A stretch of DNA of 64,000 nt from Candidatus Methanomethylophilaceae archaeon (GCA_944320495.1 CALUHR010000009.1:1-64000); one strand, 5' to 3'; positions 36,666-45,398 are shown, counted from the stretch's first letter. A program made the numbers and translations. Notes: a model not told the origin generated them from the sequence alone.

Positions 36666-37263
36666 CGAACGGGATCAGCATGCAGCCGATGGCGTTGCCG
36701 ATCAGGACGAGCACGATAAAGATCAGCGAATCCAGGGTGAACGCGCCCGCGGAGCAGACGTAGAACATGTCGGCGATGGAGTGTTCGAATCCCGCCAGGA
36801 TGAACACGGGGACGCAGAAGAAGATCGCCAGGAAGCTCTTGCGCTGCTTGTAGAAGTCGACGGCGATGAACATCAGGATGCCGCACATCAGGCCCTTGAA
36901 GATCACGGTGTACCACTCGAGGGCGAGCTTCCCGTCCACCAGGGCGGGGGCGTTGTCGTAGGGCATCATCAGACCGATGAATAGGCATCCGATGAAGTTC
37001 CCGATGATGATCACGAGGATGTTCTTGAGGTAGGACGGGGGGTTCTCGACCGCGTATCCCACCTTGCCGGTGTAGAGGTCGAACCCGAAGGCGACGACCG
37101 TGAGGAGTCCGACGGAGAACATGATGGCCCCGACCCATTTGACGTCGCAGGCGAGGTATACGCACCCGCCGATGGAGATGGCGATCCCGGCCAGGAACGC
37201 CCTCAGCAGAATCCGCCAGTAGCGGCCTTTGTCAGAGCTCGTGGTAGTAGACGATGATGTCAT
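36628..37263 (-). CDS. Formate/nitrite transporter family channel (211 aa)
   Basis: Six membrane helices with the FNT signature GFEHSIADMFY in helix 5 and the paired broken-helix motifs GNFIGCLFIG and GNAIGCMLIP. Slightly shorter than typical FNT channels (250-280 aa), mainly at the termini. Conducts formate, nitrite, hydrosulfide or similar monovalent anions; the substrate is not decided by sequence. Start overlaps the end of the GNAT gene by 32 bp, so the two are co-transcribed. Confidence 0.9.
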   Translation of the reverse strand: MTSSSTTTSSDKGRYWRILLRAFLAGIAISIGGCVYLACDVKWVGAIMFSVGLLTVVAFGFDLYTGKVGYAVENPPSYLKNILVIIIGNFIGCLFIGLMMPYDNAPALVDGKLALEWYTVIFKGLMCGILMFIAVDFYKQRKSFLAIFFCVPVFILAGFEHSIADMFYVCSAGAFTLDSLIFIVLVLIGNAIGCMLIPFVRKYAYEPAPTA

Positions 37264-37717
37264 GGTATGCCCCGTCGATGTGCCTGAACCCTCCGGGTAT
37301 CGTTCCGACCCGGTGGAACCCAAGGCTCTCATAGAGGTGTCTGGCTCCGGCGTTCTCCGCCACGACGGCGTTGAACTGCATGATGCGGAATCCCAGCCTG
37401 CGGGCCTGCTCCAGCGAGTCGAGGACCAGCGCCCTGCCGACGTGCATCCCGCGGGCCTCCGGATCGACGGCGTAGCTCGCGTTGGCGATGTGCCCGCAGC
37501 GCCCGACGTTGTTCGGGCGGATCTCGTACATGCCGACGATGCGGCCTTCCGACTCGGCCACGGCGCAGTATGAGAAGCCTCCGAAGAACACGGCCTCGCC
37601 ACCCTCGGGGATGGTATCCATCTGCGGGAACGCCTCCCCGTCCTCCACGACGATGTTCCAGATCCTGGCCATCTCGCGGAGGTCGGAATCGCGGCTTTGC
37701 CTGACCAGAACCTCCAT
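37232..37717 (-). CDS. GNAT-family N-acetyltransferase (161 aa)
   Basis: GNAT fold: VRQSRDSDLREMARIWN start, motif A YAVDPEARGMHVGRAL (acetyl-CoA pyrophosphate loop, R-G-x-x-V/G-x-A) and motif B NAGARHLYESLGF. Resembles phosphinothricin/amine acetyltransferase-like members. A CTTAAATCG TATA element lies about 26 nt upstream of ATG. First gene with the FNT channel. Confidence 0.88.
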   Translation of the reverse strand: MEVLVRQSRDSDLREMARIWNIVVEDGEAFPQMDTIPEGGEAVFFGGFSYCAVAESEGRIVGMYEIRPNNVGRCGHIANASYAVDPEARGMHVGRALVLDSLEQARRLGFRIMQFNAVVAENAGARHLYESLGFHRVGTIPGGFRHIDGAYHDIIVYYHEL

Positions 37718-37804
37718 GGTCTGATGTCATCCCGTCCATACGATTTAAGGGAGCATGGCGGGGTCCTTCCCACCCTTTAAATCGGCCATGGCGTTCGCGG
37801 TCTC

Positions 37805-38731
37805 ATGCCCAGCGTTAAGCCGGTGAAGGCCGGATGGTGGAACGCCCTCAGGCCGTGGACACTCCACGGAGCGGTCGTGCCGGTGCTCATAGGAGGCGTC
37901 GTCGCATACGGCGACGTCGGCTTCGACGCGCTGTCCTGGGTCATGTTCGTCCTGATCCTGGTCGCGGGATGCCTGATACAGTCCGCATCCAACCTCCTCA
38001 ACACCTACGGCGACTTCAAGGCGGGGACCGACACGGTGGAGAACGAGACCAGGTCCCCCGAGCTGGTCACGGGCGTCCTGGATCCGCACTACGTCAAGAT
38101 GGCGGGGATCGCCTGCCTCGGGGCCACATGCCTGCTGGGTCTGATCTTCATATGGTACAGCGGATGGGAGATTCTCGTCTACGGGATCCTCGGGGTCCTG
38201 GGCGCCGGCATGTACACGACCGGCCTGTCCTACAAGTACCACGGCCTCGGCCAGCCCTCGGTCTTCCTGATGATGGGCATCCTGATGCCCCTCGGCACAT
38301 ACTGCGTTCTCGGCGGCGGATGGTTCTCCTGGGAGGTCCTCTGGCTCAGCATACCCAACGCGTTCCTCATCACAGCGGTCCTCTGCGGGAACGAGACCCG
38401 CGACTACGAGGAGGACAGGAAGGCGGGCGTGCGCACCCTCTGCAGCCACTTCTCGAGGGACGGGGCCCTGAGGCTGTACCTGTTCATGACCTCGATCGCC
38501 TATCCGATACTGCTCGTCCTGATCGCCGCCGGCATCGCGCCGTGGCCCTGCGCCCTGGCGTTCCTGTGCCTCTGGGACATGCGCATCCTCTGGCACAACG
38601 CGAAGATGTCCGCCGGCGACGCCCACGCCAACTTCATGCTGGTGCCCCTGTGCTTCAGGATGAACTGGCACTTCGGCGTGCTTCTCGTAGTCGGCTATAT
38701 AATCGGCGAGTTCATCATCCCGGTGATCTGA
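37805..38731 (+). CDS. MenA-like UbiA-family prenyltransferase (308 aa)
   Basis: Integral membrane aromatic prenyltransferase with eight or nine helices. Both aspartate-rich motifs are seen: SNLLNTYGDFKAGTDT near residue 60-75 and NETRDYEEDRKAGVRTL near 197-213, matching the MenA pattern (NDxxDxxxD and N-RDxxxDxxxGxxT). TTTAAAT (37774-37780) places the start at ATG 37805. Followed 1 bp later by a UbiE-like methyltransferase, so the pair probably builds a lipid-soluble redox carrier, such as a methanophenazine-like or quinone-like compound. Confidence 0.88.
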   Translation: MPSVKPVKAGWWNALRPWTLHGAVVPVLIGGVVAYGDVGFDALSWVMFVLILVAGCLIQSASNLLNTYGDFKAGTDTVENETRSPELVTGVLDPHYVKMAGIACLGATCLLGLIFIWYSGWEILVYGILGVLGAGMYTTGLSYKYHGLGQPSVFLMMGILMPLGTYCVLGGGWFSWEVLWLSIPNAFLITAVLCGNETRDYEEDRKAGVRTLCSHFSRDGALRLYLFMTSIAYPILLVLIAAGIAPWPCALAFLCLWDMRILWHNAKMSAGDAHANFMLVPLCFRMNWHFGVLLVVGYIIGEFIIPVI

Positions 38732-38732
38732 C

Positions 38733-39479
38733 ATGGAAGAGGAGCTCAAGAAAGGGGTCCAGTTCGAGGGCAAGGAGGAATACATCAAGGATGTGTTCAC
38801 CGAGATCGCGGACTACTACGACGAGATGAACGAGATCATGTCCATGCACATGGTCCAGGGCTGGCACAAGTTCATGATGCGCAAGGCCGGCGACATCGCC
38901 GGGAAGAGGTGCCTCGACGTGGGCACCGGCACCGGGGAGATCGCCTTCCATGTCGCGAGGACCGCCGGTCCCGGCTCCACGGTCATCGGCGTGGACATCA
39001 CCCCGAGGATGCTGGAGCTCGCCGCGAAGAAGGAGAAGGAGCTCGACCTGCCGGTCAAGATCGACTGGAGGGTCGGGGACGCGCTCAACCTGGACATCCC
39101 GGACGACTCCGTCGACCTGGTCACATCCGGATACATGCTCCGCAACGTCACGGACATCCAGAAGGCGGTCTGCGAGATGCACCGCGTCCTGGCGCCCGGC
39201 GGCAGGGTCGTCGTGGCCGAGCTCTCCAAGCCGAAGAACGGCGTCATCCGCTTCTTCTACAACATCTACATGAAGAGGGTCAAGAGGTACGGCCGCAAGT
39301 ACGACAAGGGCAAGTCCATCGACGGCCGCCAGTCCGCCTACGAGTGGCTGACCTCATCGATAGAGGGGTTCCCCTATGGGGAGGACATGGTCAGGATCTT
39401 CCGCAAGGCCGGGTTCGAGGACGCCAGGTTCTATGTCAAGTCCTTCGGCGCCGTCAACATCTACGTGGGGACGAAATGA
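38733..39479 (+). CDS. UbiE/COQ5-like C-methyltransferase (248 aa)
   Basis: SAM-dependent methyltransferase: motif I CLDVGTGTGEIAFHVA, VIGVDITPRML (motif Post I), GDALNLDIPDDSVDLVTSGYMLRNVTD (UbiE signature II) and HRVLAPGGRVVVAELSKP. The N-terminal segment EYIKDVFTEIADYYDEMNEIMSM matches UbiE. In quinone pathways it methylates the prenylated ring made by UbiA/MenA. It sits between the prenyltransferase and a HAD phosphatase in one operon. Confidence 0.9.
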   Translation: MEEELKKGVQFEGKEEYIKDVFTEIADYYDEMNEIMSMHMVQGWHKFMMRKAGDIAGKRCLDVGTGTGEIAFHVARTAGPGSTVIGVDITPRMLELAAKKEKELDLPVKIDWRVGDALNLDIPDDSVDLVTSGYMLRNVTDIQKAVCEMHRVLAPGGRVVVAELSKPKNGVIRFFYNIYMKRVKRYGRKYDKGKSIDGRQSAYEWLTSSIEGFPYGEDMVRIFRKAGFEDARFYVKSFGAVNIYVGTK

Positions 39480-41185
39480 GGGAGTACAACCTCTACCTCT
39501 TCGACTTCGACAACACCCTGTACGACACGAGCGCCGGCATCCACAGGATCCTCGAGGAGGTCCTGCCGGTCATCGGCGTGGATTACCGCAGGGAGGAGTT
39601 CACTAGGTACCTCGGGATGTCCATGGATGACATCTTCGACACGTATTCGAAGCGTCCGGACGCGTACGACGAGTATCGCTCCAGGTTCTACGATGCGGTG
39701 GCCACGAACTCCTACAGGGAGTCGGAGCCGTTCCCCGAGACGCTCCGCGTCCTGAGGGCCCTCAAGGACAGGGGCAAGCGCATCGGTATAGTGTCGGGGA
39801 AGATGCGCTACAAGATCGTGGACCTTCTGGAGGACCAGGGGCTCGGGGACATCCCCGAGACAATCGTGGGGTGGGACGACACCGACGCCCACAAGCCCGA
39901 CCCCGAACCGGTGGCGCTCGCGTTCTCGAGGTTCGACGTCCCCCGCGACAGGACGCTCTTCGTCGGCGACAGCTACAACGACGCCGGGGCTGCCAACGCC
40001 TTCGGTGTGGACTGCGCCATAGTCAAGCGTCCCGACGGATTCATGGCCGAGGACCTGCCCTGCAGGTACGAGATCCCCAGCCTGGAGGATCTGCTGGTCT
40101 GGGACGAGCGATCGCAGCATCCCCTGGGATGACAGCCTCATCAGCAGGTCCCGGGCCTCGCATATGCCGGACTCGGCGGACGCAGTGAGCAATCTTATCG
40201 CATCCCTGTCCGGCATCTCGATGCGTCCGGACAGTGCCAGGGCGCCGAGGTTGTACATGGCCGTCGGTTCTCCGGCATCCGATGCGCTCCTCAGCAGCGT
40301 CTCCGCACGTTCGATATCCCTGTCGATGAGCATGGATCCGAGCATCGACTGGGCGTAGACGAACCCGGCGTCGGAGGCCATCTCCATCCATTCCATCGCC
40401 TTGTTCTCGTCCCTCTCGCCGAGCGAACCGTCCATGAGCATCAGCGCGAGGTTGTACATCGCCTTGACGTCGCCGTCCAGTGCAGCATCTGTGAAGTATC
40501 CCTCCGCCTCCGCGAACTCACCGCGCTCGTAGAGGATCCCTCCGATGCACAGGCGGGCGTCGTTGTCACCCTGGTCCGCAGATGCGCGGAACCATCTCTC
40601 GGCCTCCTCGCGGTCGACGGGTATGCCGTCACCCGCGTCCAGCATCATGGCGAGATCGTACTGGGAGTCCGGGTCGCCCGCCTCGGCGGCCCTTCTATAG
40701 AGCTCCGCCGCGCGCGGCTTGTCCGGGAAGACGCCCTCGCCGGTGCGCAGGATATGGGCCAATATGCCGGCGGCCTCGGTGCTGGTGGACGCAGCCCTCT
40801 CGAGCCACATGACGGCCCTCTCCGGATTCGCCGCCACCCCGTTCCCTCCGCGGAGCATCGTCGCGGCGTTGATCATGCCCTTCTCGTATCCCGCCTCCGC
40901 GGCCCTCTCGAAGAGGGCGAGAGTCCGAGCGGGGTCGATGCCCATCATGATGCTCCCGAGGTTGCACATGGCCTTCGTGTTCCCGAGGTCGGATGCGCGC
41001 TTGAGGTACTCCGCGGCGGTGACCGTGTCCTGGGGGACGCCCTCGCCGACGATGTACATGTAGCCGAGCGACGACGACGCGTCCGCATCGCCCAGGTCCG
41101 AGGCCTGCCTGTACAGCTCGGCCGCCCTGCCGGGGTCCTGTTCGCGGACCTCGTCGCCCATCTTCCTGATCTCGGAGGCTTCCAT
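39461..41185 (-). CDS. Sel1-repeat protein whose frame runs on through the HAD gene (574 aa frame)
   Basis: Residues 1-about 355 (41185-40118) are nine or ten Sel1-like repeats of about 36 residues (AAELYRQASDLGDADASSSLGYMY and variants), a solenoid that binds partner proteins. After ...CEARDLLMRLSSQGML the sequence is the exact antisense of the HAD gene with no repeat character, ending at TAG 39463-39461. The biological C-terminus is probably near 40118; the stop seems lost. ATG 41185 is preceded by a TTAAGC TATA-like element about 26 nt upstream. Confidence 0.75.
   Translation of the reverse strand: MEASEIRKMGDEVREQDPGRAAELYRQASDLGDADASSSLGYMYIVGEGVPQDTVTAAEYLKRASDLGNTKAMCNLGSIMMGIDPARTLALFERAAEAGYEKGMINAATMLRGGNGVAANPERAVMWLERAASTSTEAAGILAHILRTGEGVFPDKPRAAELYRRAAEAGDPDSQYDLAMMLDAGDGIPVDREEAERWFRASADQGDNDARLCIGGILYERGEFAEAEGYFTDAALDGDVKAMYNLALMLMDGSLGERDENKAMEWMEMASDAGFVYAQSMLGSMLIDRDIERAETLLRSASDAGEPTAMYNLGALALSGRIEMPDRDAIRLLTASAESGICEARDLLMRLSSQGMLRSLVPDQQILQAGDLVPAGQVLGHESVGTLDYGAVHTEGVGSPGVVVAVADEERPVAGDVEPRERERHRFGVGLVGVGVVPPHDCLGDVPEPLVLQKVHDLVAHLPRHYTDALAPVLEGPQDAERLGERLRLPVGVRGHRIVEPGAILVVRVRTLRIRVEDVIHGHPEVPSELLPAVIHADDRQDLLEDPVDAGARVVQGVVEVEEVEVVLPHFVPT
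39476..40132 (+). CDS. HAD-superfamily phosphatase, phosphoglycolate-phosphatase-like (218 aa)
   Basis: Motif I DFDNTLYDTS (catalytic D-x-D), motif II VSGKM, motif III/IV KPDPEP and GDSYNDAGAA. Cap domain C1 type between residues 20 and 90. Overlaps the methyltransferase stop by 4 bp (ATGA). Probably removes phosphate from a small metabolite, perhaps in the same pathway as the prenyltransferase; that link is only by operon. Confidence 0.9.
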   Translation: MREYNLYLFDFDNTLYDTSAGIHRILEEVLPVIGVDYRREEFTRYLGMSMDDIFDTYSKRPDAYDEYRSRFYDAVATNSYRESEPFPETLRVLRALKDRGKRIGIVSGKMRYKIVDLLEDQGLGDIPETIVGWDDTDAHKPDPEPVALAFSRFDVPRDRTLFVGDSYNDAGAANAFGVDCAIVKRPDGFMAEDLPCRYEIPSLEDLLVWDERSQHPLG

Positions 41186-41256
41186 GGGGGCGGAGGATGG
41201 TCGGTTCACGCTTAACCTTTAGGATGATTGATATCGGGGATGCGCATGCAGGTCGC

Positions 41257-41583
41257 ATGGCAAAGGCGAACGGGGTCATGGCGGGTCTGTTCTACATCGT
41301 GTTCGGGATAATCTGGATTGCGATGTGCGGGGCCATCCCGTCCGCCATCGGCTTCCTGTTCATGGTCGTGGGCGCCCTGGTCATCGCCTTCGGGGCCCTC
41401 ATGATCGTCAGGACGATCAGGGGCGGCGGTCCGCAGTCGTTCAGGGCGAGGACCTCCCGCCCGGAGGAGCCGTCCGAAGGGGAGCAGGAGCCGAAGGAGT
41501 ACAGCGGATACTGCCCGTACTGCGGCTCCCCCGCCGAGGAGGGCTACGAATACTGCCGCGTGTGCGGCAAGAGGATAGGGTGA
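41257..41583 (+). CDS. Two-helix membrane protein with C-terminal zinc ribbon, copy 1 (108 aa)
   Basis: MAKANGVMAGLFYIVFGIIW and a second helix (IGFLFMVVGALVIAFGALMIV), an Arg/Glu-rich linker, then YCPYCGSPAEEGYEYCRVCGKRIG. The frame opens further upstream (ATG 41224), but the 41257 start gives a clean first helix. First of three tandem similarly built proteins. No function known. Confidence 0.72.
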   Translation: MAKANGVMAGLFYIVFGIIWIAMCGAIPSAIGFLFMVVGALVIAFGALMIVRTIRGGGPQSFRARTSRPEEPSEGEQEPKEYSGYCPYCGSPAEEGYEYCRVCGKRIG

Positions 41584-41587
41584 GACC

Positions 41588-41908
41588 TTGGACCGTCGCG
41601 ACCTGGTGTTCGTGATCCTGGTGGTCCTGGTCGGGGTGTCCGCCCTTTCGGTCATAGCCTACATGCTGTGGCCCGAGGGGTCCATGCCCTTCCCGTTCGG
41701 ATTCCTCCCCTTCATCTTCCTGTTCTTCCCGATCATTATACCGCTGAGCTGGAGGGGCAAAGGGAGCGCGAGGGTCGAGGACCCTGACGACTACTGTCCC
41801 GGATGCGGATGTCCGCTCGATCCGGAGTACGACTTCTGCACCGTATGTGGCCGGAGAATACGCCGATGCCGAGATGGGTCGGATGGGCGCTGCTGGCGGT
41901 CGGCATAA
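41588..41908 (+). CDS. Two-helix membrane protein with zinc ribbon, copy 2 (106 aa)
   Basis: TTG start 4 bp after copy 1. Helices VFVILVVLVGVSALSVIAYML and FGFLPFIFLFFPIIIPLSW, then DYCPGCGCPLDPEYDFCTVCGRRI. Ends with TAA. Overlaps copy 3 by 43 bp. Same architecture as copy 1 but low residue identity outside the cysteines. Confidence 0.7.
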   Translation: MDRRDLVFVILVVLVGVSALSVIAYMLWPEGSMPFPFGFLPFIFLFFPIIIPLSWRGKGSARVEDPDDYCPGCGCPLDPEYDFCTVCGRRIRRCRDGSDGRCWRSA

Positions 41909-42327
41909 TCTGGTTCTTCTGCTCGCCGGCGGTCATCGTGATCTACGGTCCGATAGGCATCCCCGTGCTCTTCGTCTCGTTCGTCCCTCTGATCCTGGGT
42001 TCCCTGATCATATCGGGGATGACCGGCAGATGGGCACCGCAGGTCTCCGTTCCAGCGGAGGATGCCCCGTCGGCCGAAGAGACGGACGGCGATGCCGACC
42101 TGGCCGCATCCGGATACTGTCCGTTCTGCGGATCGGTTGTCGAGGAATCCGACAGGACATGCGCCGTATGCGGAAGGTCGCTGCGCGGCAAGAGGCGACG
42201 GGAGCATCGCCGGATCCTGGGAGAATCCAAGGGGTTTGGGCCTCCGCCGGACGGATGCCGGCGGAGGGATGGGTATCAGAAGGCCTTGGCCTTCTTGGAC
42301 TCGTACACGGCGCGGATGGCCTTGTAG
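41866..42327 (+). CDS. Two-helix membrane protein with zinc ribbon, copy 3 (153 aa frame)
   Basis: Starts MPRWVGWALLAVGIIWFFC, second helix VLFVSFVPLILGSLII, acidic linker, then YCPFCGSVVEESDRTCAVCGRSLRGKRRR. Beyond about residue 115 the frame crosses a strong hairpin (CCTCCGCCGG/CCGGCGGAGG, 42241-42268) and the 3' end of the convergent aminopeptidase, ending at TAG. The true end is probably near the basic GKRRREHRR stretch. Confidence 0.65.
   Translation: MPRWVGWALLAVGIIWFFCSPAVIVIYGPIGIPVLFVSFVPLILGSLIISGMTGRWAPQVSVPAEDAPSAEETDGDADLAASGYCPFCGSVVEESDRTCAVCGRSLRGKRRREHRRILGESKGFGPPPDGCRRRDGYQKALAFLDSYTARMAL
42241..42268. terminator. Strong hairpin between zinc-ribbon cluster and M18 aminopeptidase
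   Basis: CCTCCGCCGG then CCGGCGGAGG, a perfect 10-bp stem with 7-nt loop, just after the aminopeptidase stop on the minus strand. Confidence 0.6.
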
Positions 42328-43688
42328 AGCATGTACACGTCCATCTTGGCGGTGACCTCGATTGGCGCGTGCATGGACAGCACAGGGACGCCGATGTCCA
42401 CGGTGTCGATGCTGTGGATGGAGATCTCGGACGCGATGGTGCCCCCTCCGCCCAGGTCGATCTTCCCGAGCTCGCCGATCTGCCACCTGACGCCGGCATC
42501 CCTGAAGATGGAGATGACGTAATCCATCATCTCGGCGGACGCGTCGTTGGTCGAGTACTTGCCGCGGGATCCGTCGTACTTGGCGAGGCAGGGTCCCATG
42601 TTCATGAAGCAGCAGTTGTTCCTCTCCATGACGTCGGGGAAGGCGGGGTCGAACCCGGCGCTGACGTCGCACGAGAGGCAGACGGAGTTCCTCATGACGT
42701 CGCGGACCTCCGCGCCCTCGTCCTGGGCCAGGTCCTCGATGAAGTCCCTGAAGAAGAAGGACCTCATCCCGGTGACACCGTCGGACCCGGTCTCCTCCTT
42801 GTCCGCGAATATGGTCACGGTGGTGTACTCGGGGTTCTTGGTGTCCAGCTCGGCCATGAACTCGGCGTAGGCGCAGGAGCTGTCGTCCTGGCCGTAGGCG
42901 GCGATCATGGATCTGTCGAGCCCGAGGTCCCTCGGCTTGAACGCGGGGACGGCGCAGAGCTCGGCGGTCTCGAAGTCGTCCTCGGTGATGCCGTACTTGT
43001 CGTTGAGGATCTTCATGATCGCGAGCTTCACCCTCTCCTTGACCTTGTCGTCCTCGTAGGGGAGGGAGCCGATCAGGAGGTTCATCTGCTCGCCCTCGAT
43101 GACCTCGGAGGCGCCCTTGCGCATCTGATTCTGTGCGAGGTGCGGCAGGAGGTCCGTGATGAGGAACGCCGGCTCGTCATCCTCCTCGCCGATCCTGACC
43201 TTGACGGTCTCACCCTTCTTCGTGTACACGACTCCGCGGATGGAGAGCGGGATGGTGGTCCACTGGTACTTCTTGATCCCGCCGTAGTAGTGGGTCTTGA
43301 AGTAGGCCATCGCCCCGTCCTCGAACAGGGGGTGGGGCTTGAAGTCCAGCCTGGGGCTGTCGATGTGTGCGACGGTGACGCGGACGCCCTCGGACACCGG
43401 CCTCTTGCCCTTGGTGCACATGAGGATGGTCTTGTTGCGGTTGACCTTGTAGAACTTGGATCCGGCCTTCAGCTTGGATCCGCGGGCATACTCCCTGTAC
43501 CCGTGCTCCTCCAGTATCGGGAGCACGTAGTCGACGACCTCGCGCTCGGTCTTGTACGAGAGGAACTCCTTGTATCCCTCGCAGAACTCGTCGGCGTCCC
43601 TGAATGATTTGGGGGACTCCTCCGGGAGGCTCTTGCGGTTGGTGAGTATGTTCTCGGCCAGCTCCTGGCCCTTGCTCTTCTTCACCAT
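42276..43688 (-). CDS. M18-family aspartyl aminopeptidase (470 aa)
   Basis: Dinuclear zinc exopeptidase that removes N-terminal acidic residues. Motifs: AHIDSPRLD (first zinc His/Asp), ADKEETGSDGVTG (catalytic Glu pair), CDVSAGFDP, and GGGGTIAS...VPVLSMHAP (late zinc histidine). Length fits. ATG 43688 (MVKKSKGQ) has GGTATAG about 25 nt upstream; the frame also has an ATG at 43709, with an in-frame TAG just before it. Ends at the hairpin 42241-42268. Confidence 0.92.
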   Translation of the reverse strand: MVKKSKGQELAENILTNRKSLPEESPKSFRDADEFCEGYKEFLSYKTEREVVDYVLPILEEHGYREYARGSKLKAGSKFYKVNRNKTILMCTKGKRPVSEGVRVTVAHIDSPRLDFKPHPLFEDGAMAYFKTHYYGGIKKYQWTTIPLSIRGVVYTKKGETVKVRIGEEDDEPAFLITDLLPHLAQNQMRKGASEVIEGEQMNLLIGSLPYEDDKVKERVKLAIMKILNDKYGITEDDFETAELCAVPAFKPRDLGLDRSMIAAYGQDDSSCAYAEFMAELDTKNPEYTTVTIFADKEETGSDGVTGMRSFFFRDFIEDLAQDEGAEVRDVMRNSVCLSCDVSAGFDPAFPDVMERNNCCFMNMGPCLAKYDGSRGKYSTNDASAEMMDYVISIFRDAGVRWQIGELGKIDLGGGGTIASEISIHSIDTVDIGVPVLSMHAPIEVTAKMDVYMLYKAIRAVYESKKAKAF

Positions 43689-43719
43689 GCGGACCCGTAG
43701 GGTCGCCATCTATACCCGT

Positions 43720-44535
43720 CTTTCGATGGTATCCTCGGCGACCGCGTCGTATCGAGGACGCCTCCCAGGGCGGCACCCAGGAGATCCCGTGGATGTCCAG
43801 GCGGTCGGGTGACACGATCACGGTCCTGTCATCCGGATGGCTCTCGAGATATTCCCTGAGGCTTCTGGCGTAGGCGCGGCTGCGAGGTTCGATCTGGACT
43901 GCGACCGCACTTCCATCCATGCTGTCGACGGTGAACGCCTCGGCGCGGTTGCCCGACCTCCAGCACGCGAGTTCCGGATGCACCCTGCGCATCTCGAGCA
44001 GGACTGCTGACACGGTCATGGCGTCCAGGAGGCTTTCCGGTTCGTAGCCGGGGGATGTTCCCGCCAGAACCCTCATGATCCCTGTGTCCGAGCAGAGCAG
44101 GATGGAACCCGCCCGAGATCCCTTCGAGAATATCGGGATCTCGACCGTGGCACCGGAGCTCTCCAGCGCATCCAGCGGTCCGCGCAGGTCCCTGAGGCGG
44201 AGCCCCGGGGAAACGCTCCCGTACATGAACTTCCGGTTGTTCCCCGACAGCTGCCTCGGTATGCTGCGGAGGATCCACAGGCATTTGGCGGAGAAGGCCT
44301 CGCCCCGCTCATCCGCGATGGAGTCCTCGAGATCATCCAGGATACATGAGAGCACCTCGTCCACGGAAGCGATGTCGCGCGTCTCAGCCCAGGCATCCAC
44401 GGCCTTCGGGATGCCGCCTACGGCGATGTATTCGTCGAAAAGCGTGCGCATGTCCGCGGGACCGTCCGATCCGTCGGCACCCAGCCTGGAGACGAACTCT
44501 CCGAACGGCATGGGGTCGGGGATGCCCCGGAGTGG
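43720..44535 (-). pseudogene. 5'-truncated AAA ATPase of the DUF4143 type
   Basis: The peptide from MPFGEFVSRL (ATG 44511) through FDEYIAVGGIPKAVDAW to DRLDIHGISWVPPW matches the C-terminal half of archaeal/bacterial AAA_14-DUF4143 ATPases. The P-loop N-terminal domain is missing; upstream lies mtnP. At the 3' side the frame enters the aminopeptidase gene without a stop. This is a remnant, probably non-functional. These ATPases are common, mobile and often decayed in archaeal genomes. Confidence 0.7.
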
Positions 44536-44548
44536 ACTTGGTGTCGAG

Positions 44549-44569
44549 CGTTGCACAAGTTGCGCAACG
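44549..44569. promoter_or_regulatory. Dyad CGTTGC ... GCAACG with inner palindrome GTTGCGCAAC
   Basis: Outer arms 44549-44554 and 44564-44569; inner perfect 10-bp palindrome 44559-44568. It lies between the mtnP terminator and the ATPase remnant, possibly the old promoter region of that remnant. Confidence 0.3.
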
Positions 44570-44592
44570 ATGAGCAACCTAAAGAATGATGG

Positions 44593-44612
44593 CCCGGGGC
44601 GGATGCCCCGGG
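44593..44612 (-). terminator. Hairpin downstream of mtnP
   Basis: CCCGGGG (44593-44599), loop CGGATG, CCCCGGG (44606-44612), 10 bp beyond the stop codon. Confidence 0.65.
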
Positions 44613-44621
44613 TGAAGAGGT

Positions 44622-45398
44622 TCAGATGGCTCCGCAACCTTTGGCGGCGCCGATGCACTCCTGGCATCCGTCCCCGATCTTGGGGAGGCCGCGCTCCAGG
44701 AGCATGAGGACGTTGTTGAGGCACTCGGCCATTGTCCTGTTTACCATGTCGATGTCCACGGGCTCGTCCTTCCAGACGTCATAGTCCGTGATGGTGGCGA
44801 GGCTGCAGTAGCACAGGCCGAGCTCCCTGGCGAGCTGGCACTCGGGGACCACGGTCATGCCGATGATGTCGGCGAAGTGCCTGAACATGTTGCTCTCCGC
44901 CATGGTGGAGAACCTGGGTCCTTCGATGCAGAGGTAGGTTCCTCCGAGGTGGTGCTTGAGGCCGAGCTCGGTGGCCGTGGCGTCGAAGATGCCGTTCAGA
45001 TACGGGCAGAACGGGTCCGGGATGGAGATGTGGACCGCCCTGTCGTCGAAGTAGGTGTAGTCGCGCCTCTTGGTGAAGTCGATGAACTGGTCGGCGATGA
45101 CGAGGTCCCCGGGGGCGTAGTCCTCCTGCAGGGATCCGACGGCGCAGGCGGAGATGACGTACTTGCATCCCAGCTCCTTCAGCGCCCACATGTTGGCCCT
45201 GTAGGGGACGTTGGTCGGGGGGTGCTGGTGCTGCTTGCCGTGGCGGTAGAGGAACGCGACCTCCACGCCGTTAATCCTGCCTATGAGTATGGGGTCGGAG
45301 GGTTTGCCGTACGGGGTGTCGGGGAAGACCTCCTCGATCATCTCGAAGGTGTCCGGGTTGTAGATCCCGGTGCCTCCGATGATAGCTATCTTGGGCAT
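44622..45398 (-). CDS. mtnP: 5'-methylthioadenosine phosphorylase, MTAP/PNP family (258 aa)
   Basis: Phosphorolysis of methylthioadenosine or a related thionucleoside to base plus sugar phosphate. Seen: phosphate loop IIGGTGIY, RHGKQHQHPPTNVPYRANMWALKELG, CIEGPRFSTMAES (nucleoside site) and TDYDVWKDE, where aspartates favour an adenine-type base. Length matches archaeal MTAP. The cysteine-rich end (CQECIGAAKGCGAI) is unusual. An ATTATTAT TATA region about 28 nt upstream suggests a leaderless start. Methylthioinosine phosphorylase is an alternative. Confidence 0.92.
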   Translation of the reverse strand: MPKIAIIGGTGIYNPDTFEMIEEVFPDTPYGKPSDPILIGRINGVEVAFLYRHGKQHQHPPTNVPYRANMWALKELGCKYVISACAVGSLQEDYAPGDLVIADQFIDFTKRRDYTYFDDRAVHISIPDPFCPYLNGIFDATATELGLKHHLGGTYLCIEGPRFSTMAESNMFRHFADIIGMTVVPECQLARELGLCYCSLATITDYDVWKDEPVDIDMVNRTMAECLNNVLMLLERGLPKIGDGCQECIGAAKGCGAI

